DNA of 64,000 nt. Origin: Agrypnia vestita. Taxonomy: Eukaryota; Arthropoda; Insecta; Trichoptera; Phryganeidae. Positions 9,725-21,394 of the stretch are shown in pieces. Under the pieces are notes generated by a model that worked only from the letters and a program-made list of their open reading frames with translations, was not told the DNA's origin and did no database searches. The stretch covers positions 1-64,000 of the forward strand of contig JADDOH010010222.1 in NCBI GenBank assembly GCA_016648135.1, given 5' to 3'. The position numbers and the translations under genes were made by a program. Position 1 is the first letter of the stretch. Every line of letters starts with the position of its first letter.

Positions 9725-10386
9725 ACATTTGAGAATGTTAGGATTTGTTCTGCGTGCTGCCAGGGTTTTCGAGAATACCCGCGTACTGAGAACTCTGTAC
9801 AACTCCTTGGTGCAGAGTAGACTCGAGAGTGGCTCGATGATCTGGGGGCCACATGAAGGCAAGTACTCTCTTATGGTGGAGAAAGTCCAAAAGAAGTTTC
9901 TGAGATATCTCTACATGAGAGAATACGGGCATTATCCTTAGCTTTACCCAACCGAGTTTCTCCAGGGTATGCTTGGCTACAATAGTCTAGCGACTAGAAG
10001 GAATGTGTATTTGATTACACATTTATATCGATTGTTGCGCGGTGTGATCGATAATCCTGAAATTATGCAGAGCATTGGTTTGTATGTTCCTGATAATTAC
10101 ATTAGACATCGTCAGCATAGATTGTTTCACATTCCAATATACAGCACCAACCTGCCGATGGGTATGCCTGTTGGAAGAGCCACAGCTATGCTGAACAAAA
10201 TCGCTTTGGGTATTGATATATTCCATGTGTCTGAGGGGGTTTTCCGAAGCGGGATTCTCCTACACCTTTGACCAGATTTAATTTATTTTTAATTTATTAA
10301 ATATTTTTATTTTGATATATACTTCCTAATACGTATGCCTTAAACATTTTGTTTGTAATGTACATATTATCAAATAAATTGAATTG
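9725..10386 (+). pseudogene. Jockey-type LINE tail (family K) inserted in an RTE copy
   Basis: Reads LRMLGFVLRAARVFENTRVL, RTLYNSLVQSRLESGSMIWG and VQKKFLRYLYMREYGHYP, then a stop and frame change, then LGYNSLATRRNVYLITHLYR. This is the C-terminal region of a Jockey/CR1-type ORF2 (motif: LYNSLVQSRLE.GS..W..., VQKKFLRYL). The 3' UTR ends in AAATTGAATTGAA. A shorter homologous copy is at 31605-32000. 5' truncation and insertion inside another LINE are typical of target-primed retrotransposition. Confidence 0.75.
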
Positions 10387-10389
10387 AAG

Positions 10390-11465
10390 AGACGCAATTC
10401 TTAGTTTAAGACTTATTCTAGAAAAACAAATAAGGAAAAACAAAAACACATACGTGGCTTTTATAGACCTGGAAAAAGCCTTCGACAAGGTAGACTGGAA
10501 GCAGGTTTTTAAAGTGTTCAACAAAATAGAGCTGAGCTTCAAAGATAGACGCACAATATGGAGCTTATATAAAAATGAAACCGCTGTAATACGGAGACAG
10601 CAGTGCTGAGGCAAGTGTTGGCCAGGGAGTAATACAGGTTGCTCGATGTCACCAGCATTGTTCAATTGCTACATAAAACAGGCTATCGACGAGATGAGAG
10701 AAGATATGAGAGATTGGCTCGGCGTGAGAATCCAAGGACAAAAAATTGACATGATCAGATATGCGATATTGCAATATGAGGCTCTGAGAAAGATGGAAAA
10801 TGTTTTGGCAGATAAATACAACATGAAAATAAACAAAGACAAAACAAAGGACATGGTTGTTGGAAGAGAAGAAGTGTCGACAAATGTTGTTTTGAGTGGC
10901 GTCGCTATCAAACAGGTGAAAGAATTCACATATTTGGGTAGCAAAATTTCCCAAGATGGCCGCTCAGAGGCTGACATCATAAGCAGAATACAACAGGCAA
11001 GAGTCGACTTCAACAAAAAATCCAAAATCTTGGAATCCCCCAACTTAGATTTAAAGGTTTGGAAAAACTTGATTAAAACTCTTGTCTGGAGTGTGCTGAT
11101 GTATGGCAGCGAAACATGAACCATCGGCCAGAGCATGTCCGGGAGGCTAGCGGTCTTTGAGATGTGGTGCTACAGGCGCATGGCGAGGATCCATTGGTCA
11201 GAACATATCCGAAACGACGAGGTGTTGAGCAGGGTGGGAGAAAAGAGGCGGCTCCTTAACAGAATCGTCCAACAGCGAGCAATTTGGATAGGCCATAATA
11301 TAAGGCCTGCTTTTAACCATCGTCGAGGAAAATGTTGAAGGCCACAATCGTAGAGGCCGCCCGAGATTAAGCTACGTAGACCAGATTATCGGAGATGTGC
11401 GCTGTAGCACCTACCAAGAGATGAAGAGGCTTGCAGGTGACAGAGAGGAGTGGAGAATGTGAGTG
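10390..11465 (+). pseudogene. RTE-type LINE reverse transcriptase, motif C deleted
   Basis: Continues the element begun at 9690. Motif A TYVAFIDLEKAFDKVDW (first catalytic Asp) is at about 10450; the motif B region GCSMSPALFNCYIKQAID is at about 10640; at about 10760 the sequence goes from IRYA straight to ILQYEALRKM, so the two catalytic aspartates of motif C (YADD) are deleted. The thumb and tail follow: KINKDKTKDMVVGREE, EFTYLGSKISQDGRSEADI, WSVLMYGSET, then a stop, MWCYRRMARIHWSEHI, and the end EMKRLAGDREEWR at 11460. Inactive by the motif C loss plus stops. Confidence 0.8.
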
Positions 11466-11549
11466 CTTGTTGCAGACCAACCACTGCAAGTTTTGAGCCA
11501 AAAAACCCATAGACATAGACCCAAAAAAAAAAATGTCGATAACAACAGT

Positions 11550-11735
11550 TAAATGCGACCCACAATAGACCCAGGGCCGTTCTACGACCAAAAGCTCCCT
11601 GCCTACACTTTCGCCATCCAGTTTGGCATTGTTTTAATGCTAAAGCGGCTTCTTCGCCTCGCCGCTGACGCCGCAAAAGCACTCATGCGACGCGGTGAGG
11701 AAACTGCACCATTGCTAACCTTGTACCATTGTTCT
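11550..11735. repeat. dispersed GC-rich repeat G, copy 1
   Basis: Contains CTTTCGCCATCCAGTTTGGC then ATTGTTTTAATGCTAAAGC and CGACGCGGTGAGGAAACTGC. Copies: 51560-51680 (same strand) and 25875-26060 (other strand). On the minus strand the copies share the peptide GEEAA(L/F)(A/S)(L/I)K, so it may be an old coding fragment. Class unknown. 11736-12040 shows nothing further. Confidence 0.55.
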
Positions 11736-12044
11736 TGCCCATTGTATATCTACCCATCTCTATTTTGATAATACTGTTCTCTATACATGTATTGTTAGCA
11801 TTGTAACGTTTATTGTATGTTTTTAATAAATTAATTGTGCCGAGTTTCGGAGGAGGAGCAGTGATGGACTTTTACACGACACCGCACGGGGATGGTCATT
11901 AGTTTGAAAAAAATATCAACCTGGTGACGTATGAGCAGGACCGATATGGAAGCTTCCGTTCATAAAACGTTCGTACAACAAAATGCATGATTTAAAAATC
12001 ATGTTTTTTTAGGCTTCAACAGGCTAGAAGGCTCAATTACAGAA

Positions 12045-12172
12045 ACGAAATACATCACAAAACACCCAGGCTTGAGTAAATCGCATAGATTAAATCGTGA
12101 TCTCACCGGGAATCGAACCCGGAACCCTCGGCGTGGGAAGCCAGTGTTATACCCACTGCGCTACGAGGGCCG
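12045..12172 (-). mobile_element. tRNA-derived SINE B, copy 1
   Basis: On the minus strand: CTCGTAGCGCAGTGGGTATA (A box), then GGCTTCCCACGCCGAGGGTT, and GGGTTCGATTCCCGG (perfect B box). The head cannot pair as an acceptor stem, so this is not a functional tRNA gene. The body has GGGTGTTTTGTGATGT and is shared with 59722-59842. Confidence 0.75.
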
Positions 12173-13165
12173 CCTGTTCGCATATCCTCTTTGCTATTTT
12201 ATCAAGTTTTAATAAAGCCAACAGAATTCTTGTTTGAGTTAAATATTAAGGAATATATATTAATAATTATAGAGCTCATGTATTATTTATATAAAGTTAT
12301 ATCTTAAGTCGTTCAGGAGCGAGATTTCACTTATAGATTAGAAGAATTTAGTAGCGAAGCCTTACAAGGAGAAATCCCAAAAGTGCGCACAAAAAATGTT
12401 ATGATATATTTTGCGAATGATTATTTTTTTCCGCAAAACTTTTCTGCTTCTCTTTTTGCTAATGTAGAAGGGGGTTATCTTGGGGTGGGGGAAGGGAGAG
12501 GTAGGTACATGACGTAGCGAAATTCGGATATCCGAATTAGTTTTATTCAACATTGATAGAGGATAACTTTTAATATCATAGAAAATGTTTTTTTCCTGTA
12601 AAAACCCTAGTAAAAATAACTTGTTATATTAATTGTGTTATATTGTATTCTGAAAAAGGAAGATTGTTATTTAGGTTACATTTAAAAATGAACTGGACAC
12701 ACTTGTGAAAACAATTAACTCGCTCGCGAAACATGTTGGTTTCGCGATGCCTCAAGAACGTTCTACACATTTCTAGTAGTCCCTTTATATTTTCAGTAGC
12801 CTCTCAATACTTCCAGTGACCACTAGAACAGCCCAGTCGATTCCAGATTCGTGGGGACCGTTCGAAAAATTTCGATAGTGTGTTTCGATTCTACTCGTAA
12901 AATCTCTTGACAATAATATCATTTCCTTATTTTTAATCTTCGTCACACTAAATCTTGTACTCAATTCGAATTGTGTCGAAGACTTGTTACTTTTTGAATA
13001 ATTTTAACTTCAAAACTCAAACAACACGTTTATAATATACAAATCGACATACGTATATGTCACCGGCATGTACAATCTGTACTAATATATAAAGTTTGTA
13101 AGTTTGGATGTAGAAGGCAATCTCAGAAACTACTAATCCGATTTCAAAAATGCTTCTTATTTTTA
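12173..13165. other. AT-rich; possible degraded LTR-like U3 region
   Basis: 12740-12900 (AAGAACGTTCTACAC, ACCACTAGAACAG, GGACCGTTCGAAAA) resembles in style the upstream part of the LTR-like family at 53080 and 62455, but I cannot align it securely. 13085-13150 (TATAAAGTTTGTAAGTTTGG, AATCTCAGAAACTACTAATC) looks like the end of a common insect dispersed repeat. No genes. Confidence 0.3.
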
Positions 13166-13204
13166 TTGTTATTAATGCTGTGGGGATCGACCTCAGTTGC
13201 GCTG

Positions 13205-13446
13205 GATGGCGATGCGAGGTTTCGATTTCGAAGATGCGAGGTGCGAACACGGGCTAACAGAATTTGCGACAGAGAAAACATTGCCTCGGAAAGAAAAACA
13301 GTGCAGAATGCACTCATAGCTAATGGATACTCTCCGAACGTACGGACATCAAGAAAACGATCTAGCATATGCGATGTCCCAAGAAATAAAGCGTACTTAC
13401 CTTACATCAGAGGTCTTACTGATAAACACAGCAAAATTCTTATTTA
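13205..13446 (+). pseudogene. Penelope-like element, RT C-terminal linker fragment
   Basis: Reads ANRICDRENIASERKTVQNA then LIANGYSPNVRTSRKR and YLPYIRGLTDKHSKILI, stop. PLE proteins have this LPYIxGLxxKxxxIL block just before the GIY-YIG domain; the 30405 copy starts with the corresponding GFTDKISRVLLKLNIKTVF. Here the element stops at the junction, so nuclease and most of the RT are missing. Confidence 0.65.
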
Positions 13447-13984
13447 AAAGTGAAATATTTATTTATTATCTATTGGTATGAAATTATTAATAATTAATCA
13501 ACAATAAATGATTATTAGCAAGGGCGTGCAGTATGAACAAGAAGCGTGACTTTTATTCAAACATATGTGTATTTGGAAAAAAAATAGAAATTAAATATTT
13601 GTCTGGCAGAATATTATGGAATATTAATATCTGGATAATATGTTAATTATTGTGATAGGAATATTACGAGATGTATTTCTTATTTTGATTTCTTTTCAAA
13701 AAATGTACTAATGTCATGCTTCTTGTTCTCACTGCACGCTCCTGATTAATAGAATACCTGGGCGGTCGGTTTCACGACAGAGCGAGCTATTTTATATAGT
13801 TACCCAGCGCACTAACTGTTTTATGAATTCGTCTATACATAGATTACAACGCTTAGGCAATCAATACAGCTCAGTTGATATATTCAAAGCTCGTACACTA
13901 TACCCACATATAAAGGACAAATCTACTTATTTTCTATTTTATAGTTTGGCTACATACTTTTCTTAATCTGTTTCAAAGTTAGCG
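13447..13984. other. AT-rich, no gene seen
   Basis: No frame, repeat or RNA signal I can support. Confidence 0.4.
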
Positions 13985-14610
13985 CACATCTCACACCATC
14001 TTCAAAACCTTCACTGGCTTAAATGTCCAGAGAGGATTGAATATAAACTTACAATATTTAAAGCTATTAACAACATGGCCCCTCAATACATAATCGACTT
14101 TTGCATTCCATTCTCCGTAAATAACAGACAACTATCAGTTCGCTTAGCATCAATATCTAATACAAATAGGTTAGCTGAAGTAAATCGCGTCCACAAAACT
14201 AATTTCGGTGATCGTCCTTTCGCGGTGGCTGGACCAAAGTTATGGAACAAACTACCTAATAAACTGAGACAAATAGACAGCTTACCACAGTCCAAAAAAC
14301 AACATAAGACGCATTTATTTAGACAATTCAATATAAACCTATAGAATCTGACCACAACACTAGCTAATGTTTTCCACTCGTAATGTGCACTCCGCGAAAA
14401 CACCTAATTCTTCCAGGCACTCCCAACTATTATAGTACTAAACATTAATTCCATTTCTTGCATGCCACCTAGTAATAGTAAATAAGTTTTTTTAGCAGTA
14501 AGTTGTTTTGTAAGATAATTTTCTGTGTAAAGCGCCCTTGAGGTGAGTATTCGCGAAAACGGCGCTATATAAATTATCCAAATATTATTATTATTATTAT
14601 TTATTGTATT
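13985..14610 (+). pseudogene. L2/CR1-like LINE ORF2 tail with (ATT)n end
   Basis: Open from HLQNLHWLKCPERIEYKLTI through FKAINNMAPQYIIDFCIPF to FGDRPFAVAGPKLWNKLPNK and the stop at 14343. This is the classic LINE C-terminus (LHWLP...R...FK..., GDR.F...P.LWN.LP). The 3' UTR ends with CTTGAGGTGAGTATTCGCGA, GCGCTATATAAATTATCCAA and (ATT)n, the kind of microsatellite tail used by L2/CR1-type elements. 5' truncated. A close copy at 56929-57485 is itself inserted in another LINE. Confidence 0.8.
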
Positions 14611-16139
14611 AATCTTGTTAATATTCTTTCAATTTTATTTTCTTACGTACTTATTACTTATTGCATTTATATAATTGATATTCTTGAATTTTTTGTAATT
14701 TTTTATAGCTATGCTGTTTAAACACTTTGTGTTTCATATTATGAAAAAACCCAATTCAGGGCGAGTATTATTGATAAATAAATAAAAAAATAAATGAGAG
14801 AGAGCCACTTTCATTTATTTTTAATCGTTTCATAGCTTTCAGTCCACTTCCATCTGTCTCCAAGACCGGCTAGCCGTAAATCTAGGAACGTCGATAATGT
14901 TCGGATTAAATGTAAACAATAAATTGGCACGTAAGCCTTTAAGACGTGTAGCCGTTGTGACAGCGAAAAGCGCGGGAAGGGTCGGCCATATTGAAAAATG
15001 GCGGCCGAAAATGGATTTTTCCTGTAAACTCGTCGGATTACGTCAGATTTTGAGAGGATTGAGCGATTTTTGTTTTATTTTTTAATCGGAATTACAGTAA
15101 TTATGGAAGGGGGGCGGAGCTTTGGCGTTCGGGGAGGGGGTAATGATGATCGCAACAGACATAATTCACAAAGACTGGAAATCGATGAATAATTAAGAAA
15201 TTAATTTGATTACACACGAGCGCCTCAAGGATTTCTATGGGGAATAATTAATTTTAATTAAAAACAAGATATATATTTCGGGCGCCACTTAAGGGTATGA
15301 GAACAGTAGCGTAGCGTCTTGATGAAGTTCGTGATGGACTTTATTAAACAGAGAATTAAGTTTTTATTGCTTCTTAAACCTCATTATTATTTTAATCATC
15401 TGGTAGCGATAGACGTCTGATCCAAAGAGTGACAAGCAGCAGAAATGTAACACTTGGTAAATTACATATCCCTGTGATACATACCACAACTACTCAGCAT
15501 CACTACACATTCAGAGGTGTGAAATGGTTGGAAATGGAGGAAAATTATGAATCATTTAAAAAAAGTGAAAAATTACCTTCAGAAATGATTAAATTTTTAT
15601 TTTTATTATAAATGTACCTTCTACTTACTTATTTATTACTTTTTATTACATACTTATTACTTTAATTATTACTCACTTACTATTATATATATGTACCTTT
15701 TACTTACTTATTATTACTTGATTGTCTATATATATATACTTATTACCGGATGAATACGTGCATTTAATCACATAATTCTTTATAAATATATAATGTAATG
15801 ATACTCCTCTACTACACACGAGTTTATGACACTCATGTAGTAGAGAAACATACAACCATAAGTAACTGTCACTACATTCATAAGTTAGTGACCGAAATTG
15901 TTACGTAGAGAGATATAAATGTATTTTGATTAATGATTAATTATGCAATTAATAGTTTTGATTTCGATTAAACTGAAATATTATAAAAAATCTAAACATT
16001 AAGAGAAAAAATTCTTGAAAAAGGACAAATGACATGATTAATTTTTTTTAAATAGCAAGAAACAACTGGTTCTACAATTTGATAAAAATGAATGCTATAA
16101 GAGATATTTCGTAAAAAAATGAAATTCCCAAATTTTGTT
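14611..16139. other. AT-rich sequence with one GC-rich patch and low-complexity DNA
   Basis: 14840-15160 has a GC-rich patch (GGCCATATTGAAAAATGGCG, GGAAGGGGGGCGGAGC) without an assignable frame. 15600-15780 is TTACTTATTA-type low-complexity DNA. 15807-15845 is a small hairpin, CTCTACTACA / TGTAGTAGAG. Otherwise nothing. Confidence 0.4.
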
Positions 16140-16270
16140 TTATGTTTCTGTGTTCACATTTAAGTGATGAAAAGCATTTAAGCTTATTGTATTATAATTG
16201 TATTACTTATATCATGTTACGTATTTTACATTGTTTGTGAACCATCCAACAAAAAAAAATGCGCGGTTTG
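16140..16270 (+). repeat. dispersed repeat H, copy 2
   Basis: Same family as 2645-2785 in opposite orientation: GTTCACATTTAAGTGATGAA, AAGCATTTAA, ATATCATGTTACG, poly-A then ATGCGCGG. Nothing else seen up to 16640. Confidence 0.5.
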
Positions 16271-16639
16271 TTCATTATGAATTTTAACTTCAACTTCAAC
16301 AAAATGAAAAGGCATTCAAATTAAGGCGAGATGGGTAGTTAGTTGATAAATTGCAAATTGTAACAATTAAGAAAGGGTGATGGATATTTAATGACATTTT
16401 CAATAACTGCGATAATGACTGCCATAAAGGATATGCCATCCTTGATATTATTTTGATGTCATTTGCATTTTAATTGAAATGTTGTTTAATAATGGTGTCT
16501 TCGGGAAAACTGTCGAATGCGGTCCGTATTCTGAAAATAACAAGATTGTTGGTTGGTTATTGTTACCCAACATTTAAAAATAGAGAAATGTTACCATTTC
16601 TGTTAAATGTTAATTATCTATTATTAATTATTAAATGTA

Positions 16640-17205
16640 TATTATTAAATCTCTTAGATTTATCAATTATAAGCTTAACATACCGTCGAGTAACATTGAT
16701 TACAACATTCTTAGATCTTTTAGCTTTCTCGATAAACTAGAGACTAGAAGAATAGTGACGGGCTTTCTCTTTTTACACAAATTAATAAATTGTGCTATCG
16801 ACTGCTAGCGTGTTACGTCTCGCGTAACTAGAAGTCATGCAGGTTTTGCCTCAGAAACTGAAGCTGCCAACTACGTATTTAATTCCCCACTGCAAAGGCT
16901 TCCTAGACTAGCAAACAGATATGAGCAACATGACGTCTTTGCCAACAACATTTTAATATTCAAACATATTTTAAAAGGTGTATTGAAAGATTACTAATAT
17001 TTGTCAAATTGGACTTAAATAATTGATTTGTTTTGATTGTTGGTTGAGTGAGATAACTAACTATTATATAACATTTTTATTATATTATGATTTTCCAAGC
17101 TTGTGTTATTGCTTTTCCTTTACCCACCCTGACTGTGTGAACTATATACATTATAAGTGTTACTTATTTTTGCTGTTTACTTTTACGTTTCCTCTTTATT
17201 ATCAT
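16640..17205 (+). pseudogene. Jockey-type LINE tail (family J2), copy 1
   Basis: Degraded ORF2 end: TRSHAGFASETEAANYVFNS then PLQRLPRLANRYEQHDVFAN and FKHILKGVLKDY, stop at 16997, with frameshifts upstream. The 3' UTR follows to about 17205. Copies at 18540-19255 (+) and 28090-28842 (-). 5' truncated. Confidence 0.7.
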
Positions 17206-17208
17206 TGA

Positions 17209-17340
17209 GTCTTACCTTCTTCTTCTACCCCTTGTTCTAATGGGTTTGAGTCCCTGCACCGCATAGAAGGTTCCAATTTTTCCTATCTTGGGCTTCGTTC
17301 TCCACGTCACTCCAATATAGTTGCAACCTCGCATCGCAGT
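17209..17340 (-). pseudogene. possible RTE-type LINE tail end
   Basis: The minus strand reads WSDVENEAQDRKNWNLLCGA before a stop and a GAA-rich end, which resembles the xQDRxxWxxL block closing RTE ORFs. Short and isolated, so only tentative. Confidence 0.35.
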
Positions 17341-17380
17341 AATCCTCCAACTGTTTCTAAAATAAAATAGAATAATGGCA

Positions 17381-17900
17381 TGAAGCCACGGGAACACGGG
17401 TTACAAGGCTGGCAAATGCAATTAATTTTGAGGTACCTAAAATGAAAACGTCTTTTGGACAAAGACAATTTAATTTCACTGCCCCGCTTGTTTTTAACAA
17501 GTAACCAAATGAAACTAAAGAAATTACAATACACAAACCTTTTAAATACCGTACTTCTAATTTTATAAAATATCAGGTATAAGGTATGCTGAGGAAGTGA
17601 TCCGCCCTTGACCTCTAAATAGGCAAAATCTGCTTTATATAATTTCAAGTATACTCTAATATAGTATTTATTTTTGTATATATTTTTATCTTAATTTTAT
17701 ATGTATATTTTCTTTTCTTTTAGATTTATGTATTCTTAAGATTGTATATATTGCTAAATTCTTTCTGCTATCTTTTTTACGTTTATACTTCTTTACTATT
17801 ATTATTTGTTACTATTACATAGCTATCAAATGAGAATAACTGCCACAAAACAGGTTTTACCTAGTGTGGTAGTTATTAGTAACTTATATTAAAACAAATG
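17381..17900 (+). pseudogene. Jockey-type LINE ORF2 C-terminus and 3' UTR
   Basis: With one frame correction it reads TRLANAINFEVPKMKTSFGQ, RQFNFTAPLVFN and KPFKYRTSNFIKY, the pattern (VPK..T.FGQ..F.....FN..P) of LINE C-termini. AT-rich 3' UTR to about 17900. Confidence 0.5.
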
Positions 17901-18539
17901 TAAAAAAATTCAAATTCAAATTCAAATGTTTATTCAATGTTCAATGTTACAAAAAAAAAACAATGAAATAAATAAATAAATATCGACATTAGGGCCAGCG
18001 TCATGGAACGACTGTGGCCTGCCGCTGTGTACATAGTCTTGATAAGGTTCCAATGGAATTTAAAACAAAATTTCATTTTTCAAAATATATTTCTAAAATT
18101 CAAATTAATCAAAACTGTTATAAATGCGACTTGTCAAATTAATCATCGAACGCAATTGACGCGGTCTGTAGGCAAACAACTCCCTGGACAATGACAAAAT
18201 TGCCGTCAACTCTTGCAACATTAATTACAGCGCCGCCGACCGTCAAAAAGCGATGAAACTTTTTTCACGCAAAGTGGAAAAGTTAAAAAAGGCCTACATC
18301 AAATTTGGATTCAATCCGCCTGTTGGATGCCGAGAAAATAAATGCGGAAGACAACTTTCCATTTGACGCCATTATGATTTATTTTTCACACAGCCACACT
18401 GTGATCTATTTCAATTTCGTTAACAGACAAAATAATTCTTGTACTACCAGTTACCAAAGAGTTGAATATTGAAAAAATTGTATATTTTAGAATATTGTAC
18501 GGAACTCTCATTATACAGTTCACATGAGTAATATAGAGT
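17901..18539. other. no gene seen
   Basis: 17915-17950 has (CAAATT)n-like runs. 18000-18400 is of mixed composition without a supported frame. Confidence 0.35.
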
Positions 18540-19255
18540 TAAAATAAGTTTCTCAGATTTATCAATTATAAACAACTTTATTACTACATTCTTAGAACTT
18601 TTGGCTGTCTTGATAAACTAGAGACTAGAAGAATAGTGACGGACTTTCTCTCTTTACACAACCTAATAAATGGTACTATCAACTGTCCTCAAATACTAGA
18701 AAGTATCTGCTTGCGTGTTCCGTCTCGCATAACTAGAAGTCATGCAGGTATTGCCGTGGAAACTGCAGCTACTAACTACTTCTTTAATTCCTCACTGCAA
18801 AGGCTTCCTAGACAAGCAAACAGATACGAGCAACTTGACGTCTTTGCCAATAACTGTATATTATTCAAACATATATTAAAAGGTGTATTGAAAGATTACT
18901 AGTATTTGTCGAATTGAACTTAAATAATTGATTTGTATTTGTATGTAAATTTTTTATTGTATTATGACTTTTAAAGATTGTGCTATTGCTTTTCACTCTA
19001 TATTATTACTTTTTTATGTTTTTGAATTTCTATTATATTATGTTTTCCTTATGCTTCTGCTTGTTATATTCTTGCTTTCTTTATAATTTATTTATCTTTA
19101 TATATTTGTATCTGTATTTTAAGTATTTTTTTCCAATTCATGTCATTATTGTGTTTACATGTTATTATTTTTTCTTTAAACTATATATTCGATTAATGTA
19201 CACTTTACCTATCTGTTGTAAAAGCCCTATAGGGCGTTAACTAATTAAAAAAAAT
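18540..19255 (+). pseudogene. Jockey-type LINE tail (family J2), copy 2
   Basis: The best J2 copy. 18636-18902 is open: TDFLSLHNLINGTINCPQIL, then RVPSRITRSHAGIAVE, YFFNSSLQRLPRQANRYEQL and FKHILKGVLKDY, stop. The 3' UTR ends TTGTAAAAGCCCTATAGGGC then TTAACTAATTAAAAAAAATAA. The GGGCTTTTACA / TGTAAAAGCCC end is shared with 28100 and 52600. 5' truncated. Confidence 0.75.
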
Positions 19256-19639
19256 AATAAATATTGGTATTCTTGTGGTTTATTTAAGAAATTATGAAAA
19301 TAACAACGTTGTAATTCATTCATTTTTTTCTTAATATATTAGGACCTTACCTATGAATTTCCATTTTCTAATATTGGCTTATATAAAGTTCGATATATTG
19401 CATTCGACTTGGAATTCAAAATACAAATTAATGTTATATTTTATGACTTTTTTCAAAATTAGTTAGGTACTTCATAACTAATAAAAAATGTTTATTCTTT
19501 GATGTCGCTGTGTGTACGATCATGGAAAAAATGAAAATTTGCGGTATCGTGTTCATAAACATTAATTAATTTATTTATTCATTTTTGTGTACGTATTAAT
19601 AATGCCGTGGCAGGTTTTTTGCCAGTTGGCAATTTCTTA

Positions 19640-20250
19640 GAACCAACCATACAATTCAGTGTAACAATTGGAACAAAATTAAGTTTTAAAATATCTAGAC
19701 AACCTCGTAGATGTAAACTGGTTATAGATAATAAATCCATAGAACAAGTTATGAAAATTAAGTACTTTCTAGTGGAGATATCTAGCTACAGCGATCTGTA
19801 TAACGTAGTCATAGGGCAGACAATACAAGCAGCGGTTATCTCCGGATGCTTAAGAGACACTGTATGGGCCAATAAGCATATGCTAGTGGAAAGCAAAGTC
19901 AGAATATATAAACATGCATAAGACCTATCATGACATACGGTATCGAAGCAAGGGCGGACACAGATGAAGACTCATTGCTGGCAAGACCCTCAGAGACAGA
20001 GTACCCAATGCGGAAATTCACAGAACCTGCGACATACAAGTCATTATAAGATGGAGAAGGCAGAAAAGGCGTTTCTGAAGGGACCATGTTGAGAGAATGG
20101 ACCAGACAAGACTTCCCGGAGCCGTGATACGCGGGATTCCAGAGGGGCGCCGACCGCCAGGGAGATCACCAAAGAGATGGAGAGAGAGCTGGACATCCTC
20201 GTCGCAAGACCAAGACTGACCTGTCAGTACAGATCAAGGATCTAATAAAA
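19640..20250 (+). pseudogene. RTE-type LINE tail (family R2), copy 1
   Basis: Reads RRCKLVIDNKSIEQVMKIKY then VIGQTIQAAVISGCLRDTVW and ANKHMLVESKVRIYK, after which frameshifts break PIMTYGIEARADT, LRDRVPNAEI.RTCDIQ and GRPPGRSPKRWRESWTSSS. Family order (KYLG..., W.NK....E.K..IYK, MTYG.E, TLRDR, RRRPPGRP) is that of RTE-like ORF ends. Homologues at 34675, 53560 and 55862. Confidence 0.75.
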
Positions 20251-21394
20251 GAAAAAGGTGAATTGAAACACTAATATTTCCAATGTACAAAATTATAGTG
20301 ATAAAACTATCTCCATGAAAATAAACGAGTAGGAGATAGATGGGGACAAGGAAGATTAAACTAGTTTTTGGGAAAGGTAAAACTGCTTTAATTTACTTTT
20401 GAAGATATATGATATTAGAAGATATTATTAGAAGATATTATGGTATCTTATGATGTGATGTCTGTGCTGATGATGTAGTTGACAGCCTAACCGACCACAC
20501 CTCGAATGAATGAACTTATGATTATTTTAGTGCAAAGAAACGGTATGTTTTTATCACTATTAGATAAATTTGAAGGATAATCTTTTTGTCTAGCTAAAAT
20601 TAGTAGTAAGTGATCACAGTGCGCCAGCGACCCAGAAAATTGGTGAAAAGTTGAGACACTATACATTTCTTTTACAAAAAAAAATTTCCATCATCTCTTT
20701 TGTGCGCGGGAAAGTTTTCCCCGTTCCAAATTCAAATTGCGGCCGGCGGCCACTTTGCTAAAAGGTTTTTTCGGCGGGAATCAAGTTTCAAAATGGCGAT
20801 CCGCGCTCCGAACTTGAGCGTTACTTGTATCGCGTGGGCGGTGGAAAGTCTCGGCGAGTTCTCGGGGCAAAGGGCATTCGGAGCATGTTGGGTTCGTAGC
20901 TGCTGCCTAAATGTCAGTAAATGAACGAAAAAATGAAGAGTAATAATAATAATAATAATAGGTCCTTATTTCAGCTTGTTGAGAATAGATTCTCACCTCA
21001 CCATATAGATATATATACATATAAGTAAAAATAGAAGGACAACAGACATACAAGTAGAATAAGAAATGAAAACATGTCGAAATTAAAAATAGAAAATAGA
21101 AAGTAGAACATAAAAATAAAAATAAATAAATACATAATAAATACTGGAGAACAGTCACTGTTGCATAATTAGTGTCCATCTTTTGTGCATTGGGGAGTCA
21201 AGCCACATAGCGACGGCTTGAATAATGGAGTTGCTAGATCCCCACATCCTCTTTTTTGCGCTAACTATCTTATTATTAAGCATTATTCGTAAATAATCTA
21301 GTAAGTAATCATCAGTAAACTAAATCAGTAAATTATCTGCACTTTTAGTTCTACAATTTATTTACACAAAAATAGAGGTTCAAGCCAAGGACAG
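20251..21394. other. no gene; GC-rich patch and microsatellites
   Basis: 20690-20900 is GC-rich (TTGCGGCCGGCGGCCAC, CAAAATGGCGATCCGCGCTC) without splice support. (ATA)n at 20939-20960. 20405-20440 holds repeated AGAAGATATTA. Otherwise AT-rich. Confidence 0.35.

Noticed and set aside
10669..11136. 155-residue minus-strand ORF
   Set aside because: Shadow of the RTE reverse transcriptase on the plus strand.
12098..12172. Minus-strand tRNA gene candidate with perfect B box
   Set aside because: Acceptor strands do not pair, and the sequence continues into a body shared with 59722-59842, so it is SINE B.
15600..15780. Possible telomere-like or satellite array (TTACTTATTA words)
   Set aside because: Irregular low-complexity sequence without a fixed unit; no TTAGG array is present.
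18980..19240. 86-residue Tyr/Phe-rich ORF
   Set aside because: Lies in the AT-rich 3' UTR of LINE J2 copy 2; composition reflects T-rich DNA.
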